Part shown: positions 18,062 through 27,433 of the stretch, piece after piece
How the letters are laid out: every line of letters starts with the position of its first letter
Numbering within the stretch: the first letter of the stretch is position 1
DNA from: Bodo saltans
Lineage: Eukaryota; Euglenozoa; Kinetoplastea; Eubodonida; Bodonidae
DNA: 64,000 nt
Direction: 5' to 3'
Assembly (NCBI GenBank): GCA_001460835.1
Contig: CYKH01001400.1
Span: 109,566-173,565 of the forward strand
Notes under the pieces: generated by a model
What the model was told of the DNA's origin: nothing
The model's input: only the letters and a program-made list of their open reading frames with translations
Databases searched by the model: none
Program-made: the position numbers and the translations under genes

Positions 18062-20380
18062 ATGGGTTGCTCTTCATCTAAGGTAGCTCCACCCAAAGCT
18101 ACACCACCTGCAGTGGTTCCTGCGTCAACTCCACTGGCAAGTGCTACGCGAGCTTCGCTTCCCGTGGAGCGCAACGCATCAGCTCGTGATGTCAACTCCG
18201 CACCTGTGCCAGACCCAGTCCAGCACGTCTCTGCTCCTGTCGAGGATGCACCTCAAGAGACAATCGAAGAGCGTCACAGTGAGGACCATGTTGTCACCGC
18301 TGAAATCCCCAGCACATCTGTTGATGCACCACTTCCTCCGGCGGTATCACCTGGCAGCGCATCTGACCCTCAAGGTAAGGATGAAGTGAACTCTGCTTCC
18401 GACTTCGCCAAGGCTTTCGACAAGCCAGCAGCAAATTGTCATGCCGCAGAGACTGCGGCCGTCACCGCGCACGCGGAAGAGGCCGCCGCCGCCAAGCACG
18501 CAGAAGATGCTGCGGCCGCCGCCAAGCACGCAGAAGAGGNNNNNNNNNNNNNNNNNNNNNNNNNNNNNNNNNNNNNNNNNNNNNNNNNNNNNNNNNNNNN
18601 NNNNNNNNNNNNNNNNNNNNNNNNNNNNNNNNNNNNNNNNNNNNNNNNNNNNNNNNNNNNNNNNNNNNNNNNNNNNNNNNNNNNNNNNNNNNNNNNNNNN
18701 NNNNNNNNNNNNNNNNNNNNNNNNNNNNNNNNNNNNNNNNNNNNNNNNNNNNNNNNNNNNNNNNNNNNNNNNNNNNNNNNNNNNNNNNNNNNNNNNNNNN
18801 NNNNNNNNNNNNNNNNNNNNNNNNNNNNNNNNNNNNNNNAAGCCGAGGCTGCCGCCGCCGCCAAGCAAGCCGATGAGGCCGCCGCCAAGCACGCAGAAGA
18901 GGCCGCCGCCGCCGCCAAGAACGCAGAAGATGGTGCGGCCGCCGCCAAGGCCGCTGCTGCCGTCAAGCATGCAGAAGAGGCCGCTGCTGCCAAACGCAAT
19001 GACGATATTGCCGAGGATCAGGTTGCTGCTACTCCTGCCGAAGATGATGCAGCACTACGCGAGTTTGACTCTCATTTTATTTCTGATGAAGCGGAGGTTT
19101 CTTCAGGAACCTCAACAGAAGTAGAGGCGACCGCGTCAAACGATTCCATCGCGAGCTTGTTTCGTGTAGCGATGGTGATGCGACGTCCTGATGTCCATCG
19201 TATGAGCGATGGCACGAAGTTGAATCGCAACGAGCTCCTTGCGCATTTGATTACTGTAGCTCCGAACTTTATTGCCCCGTATGTGCAATTAGCATCGTTT
19301 CTTGAAAATGATGAGTTGATTACTCTTGCGGACGGAAGGAAGTACAGCAGGAGAGAAGTGCTGCTGAAGGCGCTGGAGGTGGATTCAAAAAACGCCGCCG
19401 CATTGTATTTGCTATCCACGCTACTGGGAAAAAATGAGTCGATTGTTCTTCTCAATGGAAAGAAGAAATCCAAACAAGACCTTTTGGCAGCAGCCGCTGA
19501 CAACAGTGAATCACACTTGATTTTCTCCGCTCTCGGAGGCTGCCTCGCGATTGGCGATAAGATTGTGCTGGAACACTCTGGCACAACTGTCACCAAGAAG
19601 GACTGCTACGTTGCAGCGCTGCGCCAAGTCGCCAAAGCTGACTACCTTTTCAATTTGGCGACGTGTATTGCTTCATCAGAGCGCGTGGTGATTGAGTATC
19701 CACCCCGCACAGGGACAGAGATCGACTGTGACCGCAAAGAACTTTACATTCTTGCGCTGGAACACAATAGCGAGATGCCCTCAGCGTGGTATGGTCTTGC
19801 CACCCAACTTGCGGCAAACGTCTCTGTCACGGTGAACCAGAAGCCGTTCACCAAACAGTCATGCCTTGTCCAAGCTCTCACATTGGACCCCTCTCACGCA
19901 ATGGCCTTTGCAAGTCTTGCCAGTACTCTGAAGGACGACGAAGTAGTCACGACTTCGGATGGTGCAACGTACAACCGCAAGCAATGCTATCTTGCTGCCA
20001 TTGAGCGAAATAGCGCTTACGCGGATGCGTACTGCAACCTTGGCACTGCTTTGTCGACCACAGAAACCATTACGAACCGTGCTGCCACCATCACTCTCAC
20101 AAAGAGAGACTGCTATCTCATTGCAATTCAACACAATCCAAGTCATGCAATTGCTTATTTTGGACTTGGAAACACTCTGGCGAAGAAAGGCGAGACCGTG
20201 GCGCTGCTGAACGGCACGGTTGTTGGGCGGCGTGACTGCTACTTGGAGACGCTTCGTCATAACCCGAAACATACGTTAGCATTGAAGGGGATTGCCGCGT
20301 CGATGACTGACGCCGAAGTGGTCACGCTCCATGACGGGCGCAAGATTACAAAGAAGGAGTGGGAGAACCCTCGGCTCTGA
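18062..20380 (+). CDS. Acylated protein with Ala-rich repeat and nine TPR-like repeats (interrupted by assembly gap)
   Basis: The ATG at 18062 gives MGCSSSKV, a myristoylation plus palmitoylation signal. Residues about 135-310 are a tandem repeat of the type HAEEAAAAK, spanning a 300-base N gap, so length and frame across the gap are not certain. From about 19180 to the end are nine full and one partial units of about 41 residues with the pattern hydrophobic-strand, DGR, TKKDCY, xxALEHNPSHAxAYxxLA. Each unit pairs a TPR-like helix pair with a short predicted hairpin. TPR arrays bind proteins; the partner is unknown. The acylated N-terminus suggests a membrane-linked scaffold. Confidence 0.75.
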   Translation: MGCSSSKVAPPKATPPAVVPASTPLASATRASLPVERNASARDVNSAPVPDPVQHVSAPVEDAPQETIEERHSEDHVVTAEIPSTSVDAPLPPAVSPGSASDPQGKDEVNSASDFAKAFDKPAANCHAAETAAVTAHAEEAAAAKHAEDAAAAAKHAEEXXXXXXXXXXXXXXXXXXXXXXXXXXXXXXXXXXXXXXXXXXXXXXXXXXXXXXXXXXXXXXXXXXXXXXXXXXXXXXXXXXXXXXXXXXXXXXXXXXXXXAEAAAAAKQADEAAAKHAEEAAAAAKNAEDGAAAAKAAAAVKHAEEAAAAKRNDDIAEDQVAATPAEDDAALREFDSHFISDEAEVSSGTSTEVEATASNDSIASLFRVAMVMRRPDVHRMSDGTKLNRNELLAHLITVAPNFIAPYVQLASFLENDELITLADGRKYSRREVLLKALEVDSKNAAALYLLSTLLGKNESIVLLNGKKKSKQDLLAAAADNSESHLIFSALGGCLAIGDKIVLEHSGTTVTKKDCYVAALRQVAKADYLFNLATCIASSERVVIEYPPRTGTEIDCDRKELYILALEHNSEMPSAWYGLATQLAANVSVTVNQKPFTKQSCLVQALTLDPSHAMAFASLASTLKDDEVVTTSDGATYNRKQCYLAAIERNSAYADAYCNLGTALSTTETITNRAATITLTKRDCYLIAIQHNPSHAIAYFGLGNTLAKKGETVALLNGTVVGRRDCYLETLRHNPKHTLALKGIAASMTDAEVVTLHDGRKITKKEWENPRL
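18476..19000 (+). repeat. Ala-rich coding tandem repeat around an assembly gap
   Basis: GCC-rich repeats coding for HAEEAAAAK/HAEDAAAAK variants occur on both sides of the N run. The repeat is the probable reason the assembly failed here. True copy number is unknown. Confidence 0.85.
18540..18839. other. Assembly gap (300 N)
   Basis: Exactly 300 N bases. The uniform length matches the second gap in the window, so it is a placeholder rather than a measured distance. Confidence 0.99.
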
Positions 20381-20625
20381 TGACTGTGTGGCTGGTAGCA
20401 GCATCATCCGTTTAGATATTATTTTCCCATGACACACAAAAGAAGATGATATCGACAATCGACCGCATCGATGAGGTACTACTAACGTGTGGCAAATACT
20501 GCACGATCAAAAAGACACGAGCTCCAGTTTTCATGCAAAGTGTTTCTTTTTCCCTTTCGGTTGACGTTGTAATTGTTTCCACTTTTTAAAAAAAATTTGC
20601 TTCTCGACGACCAAATAAGATTCTC

Positions 20626-21915
20626 ATGAACTACCTCAACCAAATCTTTGGCAACAATGTTCGTGTGACGGTCCACCTTCGCCACACCGCATTGTACCCA
20701 GGCAACGTCATTGAAGGCTTTGTGGAGCTCAACGTATCAGCACCAACACCCTTCCATGCCATTCGCGTGCGCGCTTGTGGAAAAGAGCTCGTGCACGTTG
20801 AGCGCAAGATCAAGGAGAGGATCGAGACACCCCCTGGTGAGCCTCAGCGCTATCGAGAGCGAACTGAGATTCGTGAGAACCGACAAGCTGTTTACAACCA
20901 GCTGACTACGCTTGTTGGTTCAATGAAGACGAATCCCATCAACTACCAGGCGTTCCTTCCACCAGGCACGTTCCATTACCCATTTGCCTTCCAGCTTCCC
21001 AAGAATGTTCCCGCCAGTTTCTCAAAGAAAATCACTGATGACTATGGCGAGATCATCTACTACGTGAAAGCGTACGTGGACGTGCCAAACGGCCGCGATG
21101 CGATGTCGCGCACCTTCTTTAACGTGATCCGCCCGATGCCGCTCCACCAGCACGCCGCTGCTGCTCCCTTTAACTTCCAAAACATGTACGACATTACTTG
21201 CTGCTGCTGTTGCAGCAAAGGTCAGGTTGGCCTGCGCATGCACATGAATCGCACGATCATTGCCCTCGACCGCGATGTGCTGCAGGTGATTTGTGATGTG
21301 GACAACACCAAAGGCGAGGAGCCCGTGGAATCACTTCACATGGAACTCTCGAACATGATTTCGTACAAGGCAGGTGAGTTCACTGAGTCGCATCGTTTGA
21401 GCGCTGGAAGCCAGACCCTGCGATCGCAGATCATCGCTGCCGGCGCCATTGGGCAGATCACTGGCACAGTGCCTCTCAATCGCACCGCAATCGCAAGCAT
21501 CCGCACAATGAACGTGACGTCCCAGTATTTGCTGACGGCAACAGTTCAGATCCCCTGGGCGGATGATCCAGTGCAAGCCATCAATGTGATTGTTGGTCAG
21601 ACGGTAGATGAGTCAAACTGGTCTGACGTGATCAGCTTCGAAGAAACTGCAGTTCGTCCCCTTCCGAAGCACTTTCATTCGGCCCCAGAGGCGTACTACC
21701 AGCCACCACCCCAGCCGGTCTATGCGTACAACCCCGCGCCTGTCCAAGCTGTGCAGCAGTATCAGGCGGCTACGTACGGCTTCCAGCTCCCACCTTACGG
21801 TGCGCCTAATCAGCAATGGCAGGCAAACCAAATCAATGTGCAGGGTCAGGTCTACCAACAGCAGTCTGCTTCCAACCAGATCGTCTGGCAGCAAGGTTAC
21901 AACCCCCCACTGTAA
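20626..21915 (+). CDS. Arrestin-fold protein, tandem paralogue 1
   Basis: 429 residues, ATG at 20626. The N-terminal arrestin sandwich has YPGNVIEGFVEL, VRACGK, FHYPFAFQLPKNVPASF; the C-terminal sandwich begins after a cysteine cluster (TCCCCCSKGQV, near residue 190). Alpha-arrestins and related proteins act as adaptors that link membrane proteins to ubiquitin ligases or endosomal sorting. The tail is Pro/Gln/Tyr-rich (YYQPPPQPVYAYNP) but has no exact PPxY ubiquitin-ligase motif. It is the first of three tandem copies and has GC-rich codons. Confidence 0.85.
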   Translation: MNYLNQIFGNNVRVTVHLRHTALYPGNVIEGFVELNVSAPTPFHAIRVRACGKELVHVERKIKERIETPPGEPQRYRERTEIRENRQAVYNQLTTLVGSMKTNPINYQAFLPPGTFHYPFAFQLPKNVPASFSKKITDDYGEIIYYVKAYVDVPNGRDAMSRTFFNVIRPMPLHQHAAAAPFNFQNMYDITCCCCCSKGQVGLRMHMNRTIIALDRDVLQVICDVDNTKGEEPVESLHMELSNMISYKAGEFTESHRLSAGSQTLRSQIIAAGAIGQITGTVPLNRTAIASIRTMNVTSQYLLTATVQIPWADDPVQAINVIVGQTVDESNWSDVISFEETAVRPLPKHFHSAPEAYYQPPPQPVYAYNPAPVQAVQQYQAATYGFQLPPYGAPNQQWQANQINVQGQVYQQQSASNQIVWQQGYNPPL

Positions 21916-22503
21916 CCTTGATATCAACGCTGTATCGACTAGTCTCGCTCCGCAAAGCAATCCAATAAACGAAAAAGAGTAGATTCTCAAGCTTTTTCGT
22001 TTGGACATTGTTTTCAAAAGCGGTGGTTTGACTTCTCAACCGTGGAGACTAAGCAAAATTAAGGGCATTATCAGTCGAGAGAGAAAAAAAATTGACCTGT
22101 ACGCCCCATGTGTTCTTGCTTCTTTTTTCCTCCATTTCTTTCTCTTTTCGGGTTTACTCCTTTGTTAATATACACTCCCTAAACCCCACCGCCACCTTCG
22201 CTTCAATTGGAAATGGTACCTAACCGCCCACTGACAACTGACTTCAAACGATGTGCGATGTCGGCTGCCGATGTGAAAAAAAAATCGAAACAATCAAGGT
22301 ACAAAATGTTTGGAAACAAACGTAGACAAAACTGTTTCCTCTTTTTTTATTTTTCTTTCCTTTTACCGTTTTTGGTTCTTAATACCACATCACTCGCTCG
22401 CATGCAAATCGAGTAAAATGATCGTTTATCGTCGCTGCCAGGGAAGCAATACACTTTTCAATAAAAGAAATCATCAGTGTGGCGCCTCTGTCACCCACCT
22501 ACG
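21916..22503. other. Intergenic stretch between arrestin paralogues 1 and 2
   Basis: 588 bases with pyrimidine runs near 22115-22160 and 22340-22385. No ORF with coding character or RNA gene is seen; it probably holds the 3' UTR of paralogue 1 and the splice acceptor of paralogue 2. Confidence 0.5.
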
Positions 22504-23973
22504 ATGGTGTTCGGCTTTAATCTGTTTGAACACTGTAAAGTGAAGCCTCAAATATCACTTCGTTACACGTCGTTGTACCCTGGGAACATCTTAGAGGGTG
22601 TTGTCGTGCTCAACGTATCATCGCCAGTGGAGTACACTGCGGTTCGCGTAAAATTGTGTGGGAAGGAACGCATCAATATCAAACAGACTGAAACGATCGG
22701 CGAAGGTGAGCACCGACGCACCGTGAAGCACAACTACAAAGAGAGCTGCTGTGTCTACAAACAGCTTATCACCGTCGCTGGTGCAATGAAGACTCAAGGA
22801 GGCGGTGGCTTTTTCTCTAGCAATCCAACTCTCACGATGCCTGCTGGCCAGTGGAATTATCCCTTTGCCATTCAGCTTCCTGGCAACATTCCTCCAAGTT
22901 TCTCGAAGAAGGTGACAGATGACTTTGCTGAAATCGTTTACTACCTGAAGGCGTACGTTGATATTCCAATGGGTCGTGACGCAGTGCATCGTGCTCATTT
23001 TGCAGTCATCCGCCCGATGCCAATAGCACAGCACCTTCAAGCGGCACCATTTAGTGCGGAGAAAACATTTGATGTCAAATGCTGTTGTTGTATCGACAAG
23101 GGCAAGGTGACAGCGAGGATGTTTATGGATAGAACACTGATTGCGCTCGATCGAGATTTCCTCAACGTTCATTTTGAGTTGGATAATTCTAAAGGAGAAG
23201 AGTCAATCGAAAGTGTCGAAATCACATTGCAACATCAGTTGAAGTACACTGCTCAAGGCCGTAGTGAACAGAAGACTGTTGTTGCTGGGAAGAACTTCAT
23301 CAAAAAAGTGATTCCTAGCGGTCAAAGAGATGTGATCGCCGGTGTGATTCCCATTGATAGGAACTTAGTTCCCTCATTAATGACCGCCAATATCCTCTCG
23401 CAATATTCCATTCTCGCAGAGTTGAATATCCCCAATGCCTCCGACCCTGCCCAACTGATCAACGTCATTGTTGCACAAACGGTAGATGAGAGTAATTACT
23501 CGCCGCCTGTGTATTGGAATGAGAACAAGTACGTCAAAATTCCAAAAGGCCAATTATCATTTCCGGAGTCTTATTATGTACCCCCTCCAAGACCTGCGTA
23601 CCCACCTCAAATGATTCCCTTTTCTCCTCCCCCTAACGCACCTGTATACTCGTATCAGTTTTCATCACTTCCTCAAGGGTTGCCCTCACCGATGTGGCAG
23701 CAGCAGCCTCCTATGGTGCAAGGAGCCCCTGCCACGATTCAACCGCTGGGGGCAAACTGGAGTAGTGGATACGATCAGCGGGTGATGGTAGACACTAGGC
23801 TACCTCCTCCGCCTCCAGGTGCGTTCTTGCCCCAATCCAGCCCAGGAGCACTTGAGCCTCCTCAACCAATGCAGCCGTACGCCGCTGGGCCTCCGCCAGC
23901 CACCTATCAACAACAACCACCTCCCGCTGTCAAGTATCAAGATGATTCGGACTTGTCGCATGCGTTGCTGTAA
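22504..23973 (+). CDS. Arrestin-fold protein, tandem paralogue 2
   Basis: 489 residues from ATG 22504, chosen over an in-frame GTG at 22477 because the protein then starts just before the conserved LRYTSLYPGNILEGVV strand, as in the paralogues. Both arrestin sandwiches and the cysteine cluster (KCCCCIDKGKV) are present. It has the longest tail of the three, a Pro-rich stretch of about 110 residues ending DDSDLSHALL; the final SxxLL-type acidic end could be a sorting signal. Codons are clearly more AT-rich than in paralogues 1 and 3, so it may be expressed at a lower level or in other conditions. Confidence 0.85.
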   Translation: MVFGFNLFEHCKVKPQISLRYTSLYPGNILEGVVVLNVSSPVEYTAVRVKLCGKERINIKQTETIGEGEHRRTVKHNYKESCCVYKQLITVAGAMKTQGGGGFFSSNPTLTMPAGQWNYPFAIQLPGNIPPSFSKKVTDDFAEIVYYLKAYVDIPMGRDAVHRAHFAVIRPMPIAQHLQAAPFSAEKTFDVKCCCCIDKGKVTARMFMDRTLIALDRDFLNVHFELDNSKGEESIESVEITLQHQLKYTAQGRSEQKTVVAGKNFIKKVIPSGQRDVIAGVIPIDRNLVPSLMTANILSQYSILAELNIPNASDPAQLINVIVAQTVDESNYSPPVYWNENKYVKIPKGQLSFPESYYVPPPRPAYPPQMIPFSPPPNAPVYSYQFSSLPQGLPSPMWQQQPPMVQGAPATIQPLGANWSSGYDQRVMVDTRLPPPPPGAFLPQSSPGALEPPQPMQPYAAGPPPATYQQQPPPAVKYQDDSDLSHALL

Positions 23974-24198
23974 TGGAGTATGATGATATTGTTGCGTTGT
24001 GCCCGTGTGATGCTTTTACTATCTCCAGAATTGATATGACTCCTTTTTGATATCTCGTTATTTATCCTTCGTCGCTCGCTCCTTTTCTTGTTTCCGGCGT
24101 GTGTTAGTTGCTGCAAATCATGTTTGAATTGCTGTCTTTTGATTCTCAAATACATCTTGTCTACTAACGTGTTTCACTTAATGATTCACTGCGTTCAC

Positions 24199-24200
24199 AG
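24199..24200 (+). promoter_or_regulatory. Putative trans-splice acceptor AG
   Basis: GCGTTCACAG ends at 24200, ten bases before the ATG of arrestin paralogue 3 at 24210; the upstream stretch is T-rich. Confidence 0.45.
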
Positions 24201-24209
24201 GAAAACATC

Positions 24210-25553
24210 ATGGGATTCTTTGACTCATGGAAGGTGAAGGTCAACACTAACCTTCGCAATACCGTTCTGTACCCCGGAAACGTCCTCGAGGGTGTCGTTG
24301 AGCTGCGTGTTGATGGCTACATTGACTTCACCGCTGTTCGCATCAAGGTCACGGGTAAAGAGCGCGTGCACATTCGTCGCGAGCGCAGCGGCGTCAACCC
24401 CGACGATCCGCCAATCGTCGAGAATTATCGCGAGTCTTGTGTTGTGTACAAGCAGTTGATTACCCTCGCCGGTAACATGAAGACGATGCCTTACGGCTTC
24501 CGAGGACAGATGCCGCCAGGCGTTTACTACTACCCCTTCGCTATTCAGCTTCCCAGCAACATTCCTCCTAGCTTCTCAAAGCGTGTGAGTGATGATTATG
24601 CCGAAATTGTCTATTTCCTCAAGGCGTACGTTGATATCCCCATGGGACGCGACGCGATTCACCGCTCCCACTTCACCGTCATCCGCCCGATGCCGATTGC
24701 CCAGCACGCCGAGAAAGCCCCTGTCAACGTTGACAAGGTCTACGACGTGACGTGCTGCTGCTGCATCGATAAGGGTAAGGTACACGCAATCATGCACATG
24801 GACCGCACGCTGATTGCTATTGACCGCGACAACCTCACAGTTTGCTGCGATATCGATAACTCTCGCGGTCAAGAGCCCGTGAAATCCCTTGAGATTTCAC
24901 TTGTCAATATCCTCACGTACAAGGCTGATTACATTACCGAAAAGAATCAAGTTGTCGCCGGGAAGCATTTCCTCGAGCGTGAGATCCCCCCGGGCCAAAA
25001 GGCTCGCATTGCTGGCGTCATTCCACTTCCCCGCAACATTGTTCCGTCTTTGACCACCTTCAACCTCCAATCGGACTACAAGATCACTATCGAGATGAAT
25101 ATCCCGTGGGCAAGCGACCCGATGCAGCAATTTAACGTCATTGTTGCTCAGTCTGTCGACGAGACGAACTACTCTCCTCGCGTCTTCTGGCAGGAGAACA
25201 AGTACTTGCGCCTCGGCAAAGGTCAGTTCTCTTTCCCAGAGATGTACTACCAGCCACCCCCGCAGCCAGTCTACCAGTGTGTTCCCATTCCAGTGCCCCC
25301 ACCACCGAATTGCAACATGTTCTCCTACGACATCACCATCGCACCTCTCGGCCTTCCCTCGCCCATGTGGGCGCAACAAAGCGCACCGATGGTGCAGGGA
25401 CAAGCCGCCGTCGTGCAACCCCTCGGCATCCAATGGAACGTTGGTTACTCGCAGAATCAGTGCGTGAACATCATGCCCCCAACGGTGGAGCCGATGAGAG
25501 TGGAGATGAACGTTACTTTTACTGGAGATGGAACACAGCCACTTCTGTCGTAA
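24210..25553 (+). CDS. Arrestin-fold protein, tandem paralogue 3
   Basis: 447 residues, ATG at 24210. It shares the same plan as its two upstream neighbours: LRNTVLYPGNVLEGVVEL, YYYPFAIQLPSNIPPSF, cysteine cluster TCCCCIDKGKV, and ASDPMQQFNVIVAQSVDETN near the end of the second sandwich. It is closer to paralogue 2 in protein sequence (for example DYAEIVYFLKAYVDIPMGRDA) but has the most GC-biased codons of the three. Likely an endosomal or plasma-membrane trafficking adaptor; cargo unknown. Confidence 0.87.
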   Translation: MGFFDSWKVKVNTNLRNTVLYPGNVLEGVVELRVDGYIDFTAVRIKVTGKERVHIRRERSGVNPDDPPIVENYRESCVVYKQLITLAGNMKTMPYGFRGQMPPGVYYYPFAIQLPSNIPPSFSKRVSDDYAEIVYFLKAYVDIPMGRDAIHRSHFTVIRPMPIAQHAEKAPVNVDKVYDVTCCCCIDKGKVHAIMHMDRTLIAIDRDNLTVCCDIDNSRGQEPVKSLEISLVNILTYKADYITEKNQVVAGKHFLEREIPPGQKARIAGVIPLPRNIVPSLTTFNLQSDYKITIEMNIPWASDPMQQFNVIVAQSVDETNYSPRVFWQENKYLRLGKGQFSFPEMYYQPPPQPVYQCVPIPVPPPPNCNMFSYDITIAPLGLPSPMWAQQSAPMVQGQAAVVQPLGIQWNVGYSQNQCVNIMPPTVEPMRVEMNVTFTGDGTQPLLS

Positions 25554-25976
25554 GAAGGAATGGCAATTGAGTGATGGTGTCGATCGCATTTTTTCTTCTT
25601 TAACGTCTGAATGACCTAATCCATGAAAGTTGCTCGCAACAACAAACAAAAAAAAATAAGGGGATGAAGACTGCCATGATTCATTCCCCCTGTTGTTTCC
25701 TCCGGTGAAACCTTGATTCAATGATGTCATAGCGCGTGTTTGAGCCTTTTTTTCACCTGACAATTGAGGGTGCTGATCACTGGCTTTCTTTTTCTTTTCT
25801 TTTTTGTTGTGAACGGCTCGAAAACTGAAGCAGTCATTATTCACTTGAAAGTGACATTCTTGTGTTTTCAATTTACCTCCAAACCTCGTAAAATAATTAG
25901 CAGCGAATTTCCTGTTCTCCACATCATCAACGATTCGTTGCTCATTCGAAAAGGAACAACTCACACACAGCAAACA
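25554..25976. other. Intergenic stretch with long pyrimidine tract
   Basis: 423 bases. A pyrimidine tract at about 25783-25808 is the likely branch/tract for trans-splicing of the next gene, which would then have a 5' UTR of 100 bases or more. No other feature is seen. Confidence 0.45.
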
Positions 25977-27248
25977 ATGGTGAATCCCGACGAATCTGAT
26001 ACGTACGTTGTGCAAATATTCTCAAATTTCGCACCACCAGAGTTACGTCCGCTACTTGTTCGTCTCGAACGTGATGCAACAGTCGAAGACTGTATTCAGG
26101 CATCTCTCAACAAATTCATCCAACGACAACCAATTATGGTGCTTCCCTCGGATATCCCCAATGAGTACGCACTAAGCGTAGCTGGGGGGGACGGGTACCC
26201 AGCGGTTGGATCTCATGCATTCGACCCTCGAGCAATCCTCCGCAACATTTCTGCTCTTGAATTCCCCTACATGATTTGTCTCACATTTGCACCGCTGAAA
26301 GAGACTGCTTCTATTGGCGCCAACAACTCTGAGAAGCAACAATTGCAGAGCACCGCCGGATCGGCGCAAGAAAAGCGGTTTGTGCAGCATAAGACTCTCT
26401 CGGCGTTGGAAAAGCAAGCACTTGCGAAGGAGATTAAACAACGTGAGCAAGCTCGTGAAGAAAATCTACGCATTATTGAGCGCCGGCGTGTTGACAAGGA
26501 ACGTGAAGCGTATCAGCATTGTGAAAGCTACGAAGTCATGCGTCGGGAAGCCATTCAAAAGGAAGAGCAAGAGAAGCAACGTCTTGAGATCGAACGTGAA
26601 TTGAAAGAGGAAGAGGAGCAAATGCGGTTAGAAGCTGAGGCTGAGGCTGCCTCCAACGCAACCAAAGAAATGACTTTACTGGAAAAGCACCGCGCGGAAA
26701 TGGCCCAAGCAGTGGAAGCAGAAAAACGTCACGCACAGCTAGTGATCCAAGCAAAGGAGGATAGATTGCAGAAATCACTCCAAGAGAAGCAACGACTTGC
26801 TGAAGAGAAACGGCGGCAGCTTGCAGGTGAGAGGAACGTGAGGATGGCATCTGCACTGGATCAACTCATTGATAACCTTCATTCGTCGATTGATGTTTCT
26901 AGCTCCGTTGAGATAAGCAGACTCGACCGTGAGCGCTTTGAACGAAAAGATGTTGAGCGCATGGAGGCAGATTTGCGAAGTATCGCTTCACTCGAAGAGC
27001 GACGCCACGCACCGAAAGACTCTGAGCGGGAATCGCGATTCCGCTTCCTTGTTGCCCGTGAAGACTACGAACGTACCAAGGTATTTTCGGCAATTGAAGA
27101 AGAGCAGAATCAAAAGAGCGCCGAAGCCGTTCGCTTCGAGCGATGGATGCTCGAGGAGATCAAACGGAAAGAAGCCGCAGTAGCTCAAATGGAGCTCGAA
27201 TACCGAAGCCGTGAGAATGGCAATGGTGGAGCCATTGTGCCCCTTTAG
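25977..27248 (+). CDS. Long coiled-coil protein with possible ubiquitin-like N-terminal domain
   Basis: 423 residues from ATG 25977, chosen because the in-frame upstream part is a Phe-rich non-ATG extension. Residues 8-105 (YVVQIFSNF, VEDCIQASLNKFIQRQP, EYALSVAGGDGY) have the strand-helix pattern of a ubiquitin-like or Ras-binding fold; this is tentative. From about 130 to the end the protein is a highly charged Glu/Arg/Lys coiled coil (for example KQREQAREENLRIIERRR). This is typical of flagellar or cytoskeletal components; no specific family recognised. Confidence 0.6.
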   Translation: MVNPDESDTYVVQIFSNFAPPELRPLLVRLERDATVEDCIQASLNKFIQRQPIMVLPSDIPNEYALSVAGGDGYPAVGSHAFDPRAILRNISALEFPYMICLTFAPLKETASIGANNSEKQQLQSTAGSAQEKRFVQHKTLSALEKQALAKEIKQREQAREENLRIIERRRVDKEREAYQHCESYEVMRREAIQKEEQEKQRLEIERELKEEEEQMRLEAEAEAASNATKEMTLLEKHRAEMAQAVEAEKRHAQLVIQAKEDRLQKSLQEKQRLAEEKRRQLAGERNVRMASALDQLIDNLHSSIDVSSSVEISRLDRERFERKDVERMEADLRSIASLEERRHAPKDSERESRFRFLVAREDYERTKVFSAIEEEQNQKSAEAVRFERWMLEEIKRKEAAVAQMELEYRSRENGNGGAIVPL

Positions 27249-27433
27249 AAGAAAGATTTCTTTGGCCTGCGCAATGCGCACACGAAGATGTACAGTTTTC
27301 ACTCTTGGTTCAAAAGGAGGGCACTTTGGTTTGTAGATACAAAAAACAACAACAACAAATAAACCATATGGAACGAAACGCCATTTTCATGAAGTGAACT
27401 TATCGATCTGTTTGTTCGCTTGTGTCGAAGTAG

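Noticed and set aside
22207-22416. 69-codon ORF between arrestin paralogues 1 and 2
   Set aside because: Half of it is Phe/Leu from a pyrimidine tract; no support beyond an ATG.
21700-23940. PPxY ubiquitin-ligase motifs in arrestin tails
   Set aside because: Tails contain PPPQPVY, PPRPAY and PPPATY, none an exact PPxY, so the motif is not claimed.
24897-26015. 372-codon minus-strand ORF over arrestin paralogue 3 and its downstream region
   Set aside because: Composition is that of an antisense shadow, it overlaps a well-supported gene, and all other genes are on the plus strand.
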